A stretch of DNA of 64,000 bases from an uncultured Paracoccaceae bacterium (GTDB lineage: Bacteria; Pseudomonadota; Alphaproteobacteria; Rhodobacterales; Rhodobacteraceae), in contig CANNCO010000001.1 in assembly GCA_947503175.1 (NCBI GenBank), positions 558,001-622,000 of the forward strand, given 5' to 3'. A program made the translations under genes and the position numbers. The notes under the pieces were generated by a model that was given only the letters and a program-made list of their open reading frames with translations, searched no databases and had not been told where the DNA came from. Shown here in pieces: positions 63,075 through 64,000 of the stretch. Within the stretch, counting starts at the first letter, position 1; each line of letters begins with the position of its first letter.

Positions 63075-64000
63075 CAGCCGGACCGCCCCACCATGACATT
63101 AATCGCGGCCTCTGCATCTACGGTGCCCAAGGGAACGCCATTCTCATCGACAACACGGAAAGGATACGGGGCACCGTCGATCTGGTCGATGGCATCCGCC
63201 ACGGTTAGATGGCCCGGCAAATCGCCCGCGACCTCTGCATCCGTCACACCCGGTGACATGATCGACCGCAGACGCACAACTTTCGACCGTGGCACATGAC
63301 GCGTAAACTCGGCGACATAGGGCGTTGCCGGGTTGGTCATCAGCTCTTCGGGCGTCGCGGTCTGTTCGATCCGCCCGTCCTTCATCACTGCAATCCGGTC
63401 AGCCAGACGGATTGCCTCGTCAAAGTCATGGGTGATGAAGACGATAGTCTTGTGCAGCATGGATTGCAGCCGCAGGAACTCGTCCTGCATCTCGCGCCGG
63501 ATCAGCGGGTCGAGCGCTGAAAATGGTTCATCCAGGAACCAAAGGTCGGGCTCGGTCACCAATGATCGGGCAATGCCGACACGTTGCTGCTGTCCGCCGG
63601 ACAGCTGCCGGGGATAGTAGCCTTCGCGCCCTTTCAGGCCCACGATTTCGACCATTTCCATGGCGCGGGCCTCGCGTGTCGCCCTGTCGACACCCTGCAC
63701 CTCCAGAGGGAAGGCGGCGTTCTGTAGAACTGTCAGATGCGGCAACAGGGCAAAGTGCTGAAACACCATGCCCATTTTTTTGCGCCGGACCTGGATCAGT
63801 TCGTCGTCAGTCATCTTCAGAAGGTCGGTCCCTTCGAAGTTGATCGACCCGGCAGTGGGTTCGACCAATCGCGACAGGCACCGCACCAGAGTGGATTTGC
63901 CCGACCCCGAAAGGCCCATGATCACGAATATCTCACCCTGTCCGATCTGGACCGATGCACCCCGAACGGCGCCGATCATCCCATGTTCGGCAAGATCCGC
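63074..64000 (-). CDS. Glycine betaine/proline-type ABC ATPase (ProV-like), partial at right edge
   Basis: A ProV-type ATPase, incomplete. The reading frame stays open to base 64000, and the residues ahead of the first in-window ATG (63979) fit the family, so the true start is outside. Visible are Walker A MGLSGSGKST, QHFALLPHLTV, the signature QLSGGQQQRVGIARSL, Walker B LWFLDEPFSALDP and the H-loop FITHD. A C-terminal region of about 75 residues resembles a CBS-type regulatory domain, which senses ionic strength in osmoprotectant importers. It begins the operon with the fused permease, the kinase and the demethylase. Confidence 0.9.
   Translation of the reverse strand, partial: ADLAEHGMIGAVRGASVQIGQGEIFVIMGLSGSGKSTLVRCLSRLVEPTAGSINFEGTDLLKMTDDELIQVRRKKMGMVFQHFALLPHLTVLQNAAFPLEVQGVDRATREARAMEMVEIVGLKGREGYYPRQLSGGQQQRVGIARSLVTEPDLWFLDEPFSALDPLIRREMQDEFLRLQSMLHKTIVFITHDFDEAIRLADRIAVMKDGRIEQTATPEELMTNPATPYVAEFTRHVPRSKVVRLRSIMSPGVTDAEVAGDLPGHLTVADAIDQIDGAPYPFRVVDENGVPLGTVDAEAAINVMVGRSG

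Noticed and set aside
1-64000. Search for tRNA/rRNA genes, CRISPR repeats, insertion sequences, integrases and phage genes
   Set aside because: None seen; gaps are short and carry only promoter-like, operator-like or hairpin sequences.

Overview
This is a high-GC, gene-dense alphaproteobacterial chromosome segment. It looks like a Rhodobacteraceae (Roseobacter-type) genome. The reasons are a complete beta-hydroxyaspartate cycle operon (bhcABCD), a membrane PuuD urate oxidase with a puuE-uraD fusion, TRAP and ABC uptake systems, a tandem-domain betaine-type permease, and many translationally coupled genes. I saw no rRNA, tRNA, CRISPR array, insertion sequence or phage gene. Nearly every gene is catabolic, and no gap between genes exceeds about 300 bases.

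Layout. 1-4582 (+): AT-rich promoter and bhcABCD, which converts two glyoxylate to oxaloacetate. 4609-5592 (+): a GAPDH-like dehydrogenase at the end of the same run. 5574-10175: purine/ureide degradation (allA, puuE-uraD fusion, uraH, a LysR regulator, puuD). AllA releases glyoxylate, so a glyoxylate source sits directly beside a glyoxylate sink. 10307-13460 (-): a chemoreceptor plus a separate secreted sensor-like protein, with two GTTAACCGC boxes upstream. 13666-14616 (+): a GSCFA-domain protein. 14698-27630: a myo-inositol regulon with iolD-C-B-J-G on the minus strand. A divergent Gfo/Idh-iolE-Gfo/Idh operon, a sugar ABC importer and a LacI repressor complete it. The same 16-bp palindrome TTGCAACCGGTTGCAA lies in both divergent promoters.

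27640-44861 (-): an uninterrupted array of 17 tightly spaced or overlapping genes headed by a TRAP transporter. It holds two Fe(II)/2-oxoglutarate oxygenases, a UxaA-type dehydratase, three Gfo/Idh dehydrogenases, a YdiB/AroE-like dehydrogenase, an MSOX-like flavin oxidase and a beta-hydroxyacid dehydrogenase. It also holds two exporters (EamA, LysE/RhtB), a KDG kinase, an SDR and an aminotransferase. I cannot match it to a described pathway and consider it the best candidate for a new catabolic system. A divergent GntR gene (about 45 kb) is the likely regulator.

45690-57686: a sugar-acid locus. The minus arm is idnO-like, garR-like and denD-like. The plus arm has nine genes: idnD-like, SDR, IlvD/EDD dehydratase, FAH-family hydrolase, D-2-hydroxyacid dehydrogenase, enolase-superfamily dehydratase, LtnD-like, isomerase-like and SMP-30 lactonase. 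It suggests L-idonate entry plus a non-phosphorylative 2-keto-3-deoxy-acid route. 57689-64000 (-): a glycine-betaine-type ABC transporter (ATPase cut by the right edge; two permease domains in one chain), a choline-kinase-like protein and a dimethylglycine/sarcosine dehydrogenase-like flavoprotein.

Functional calls rest on motifs and family resemblance read by eye. Exact substrates for the dehydrogenases, transporters and dehydratases are inference.
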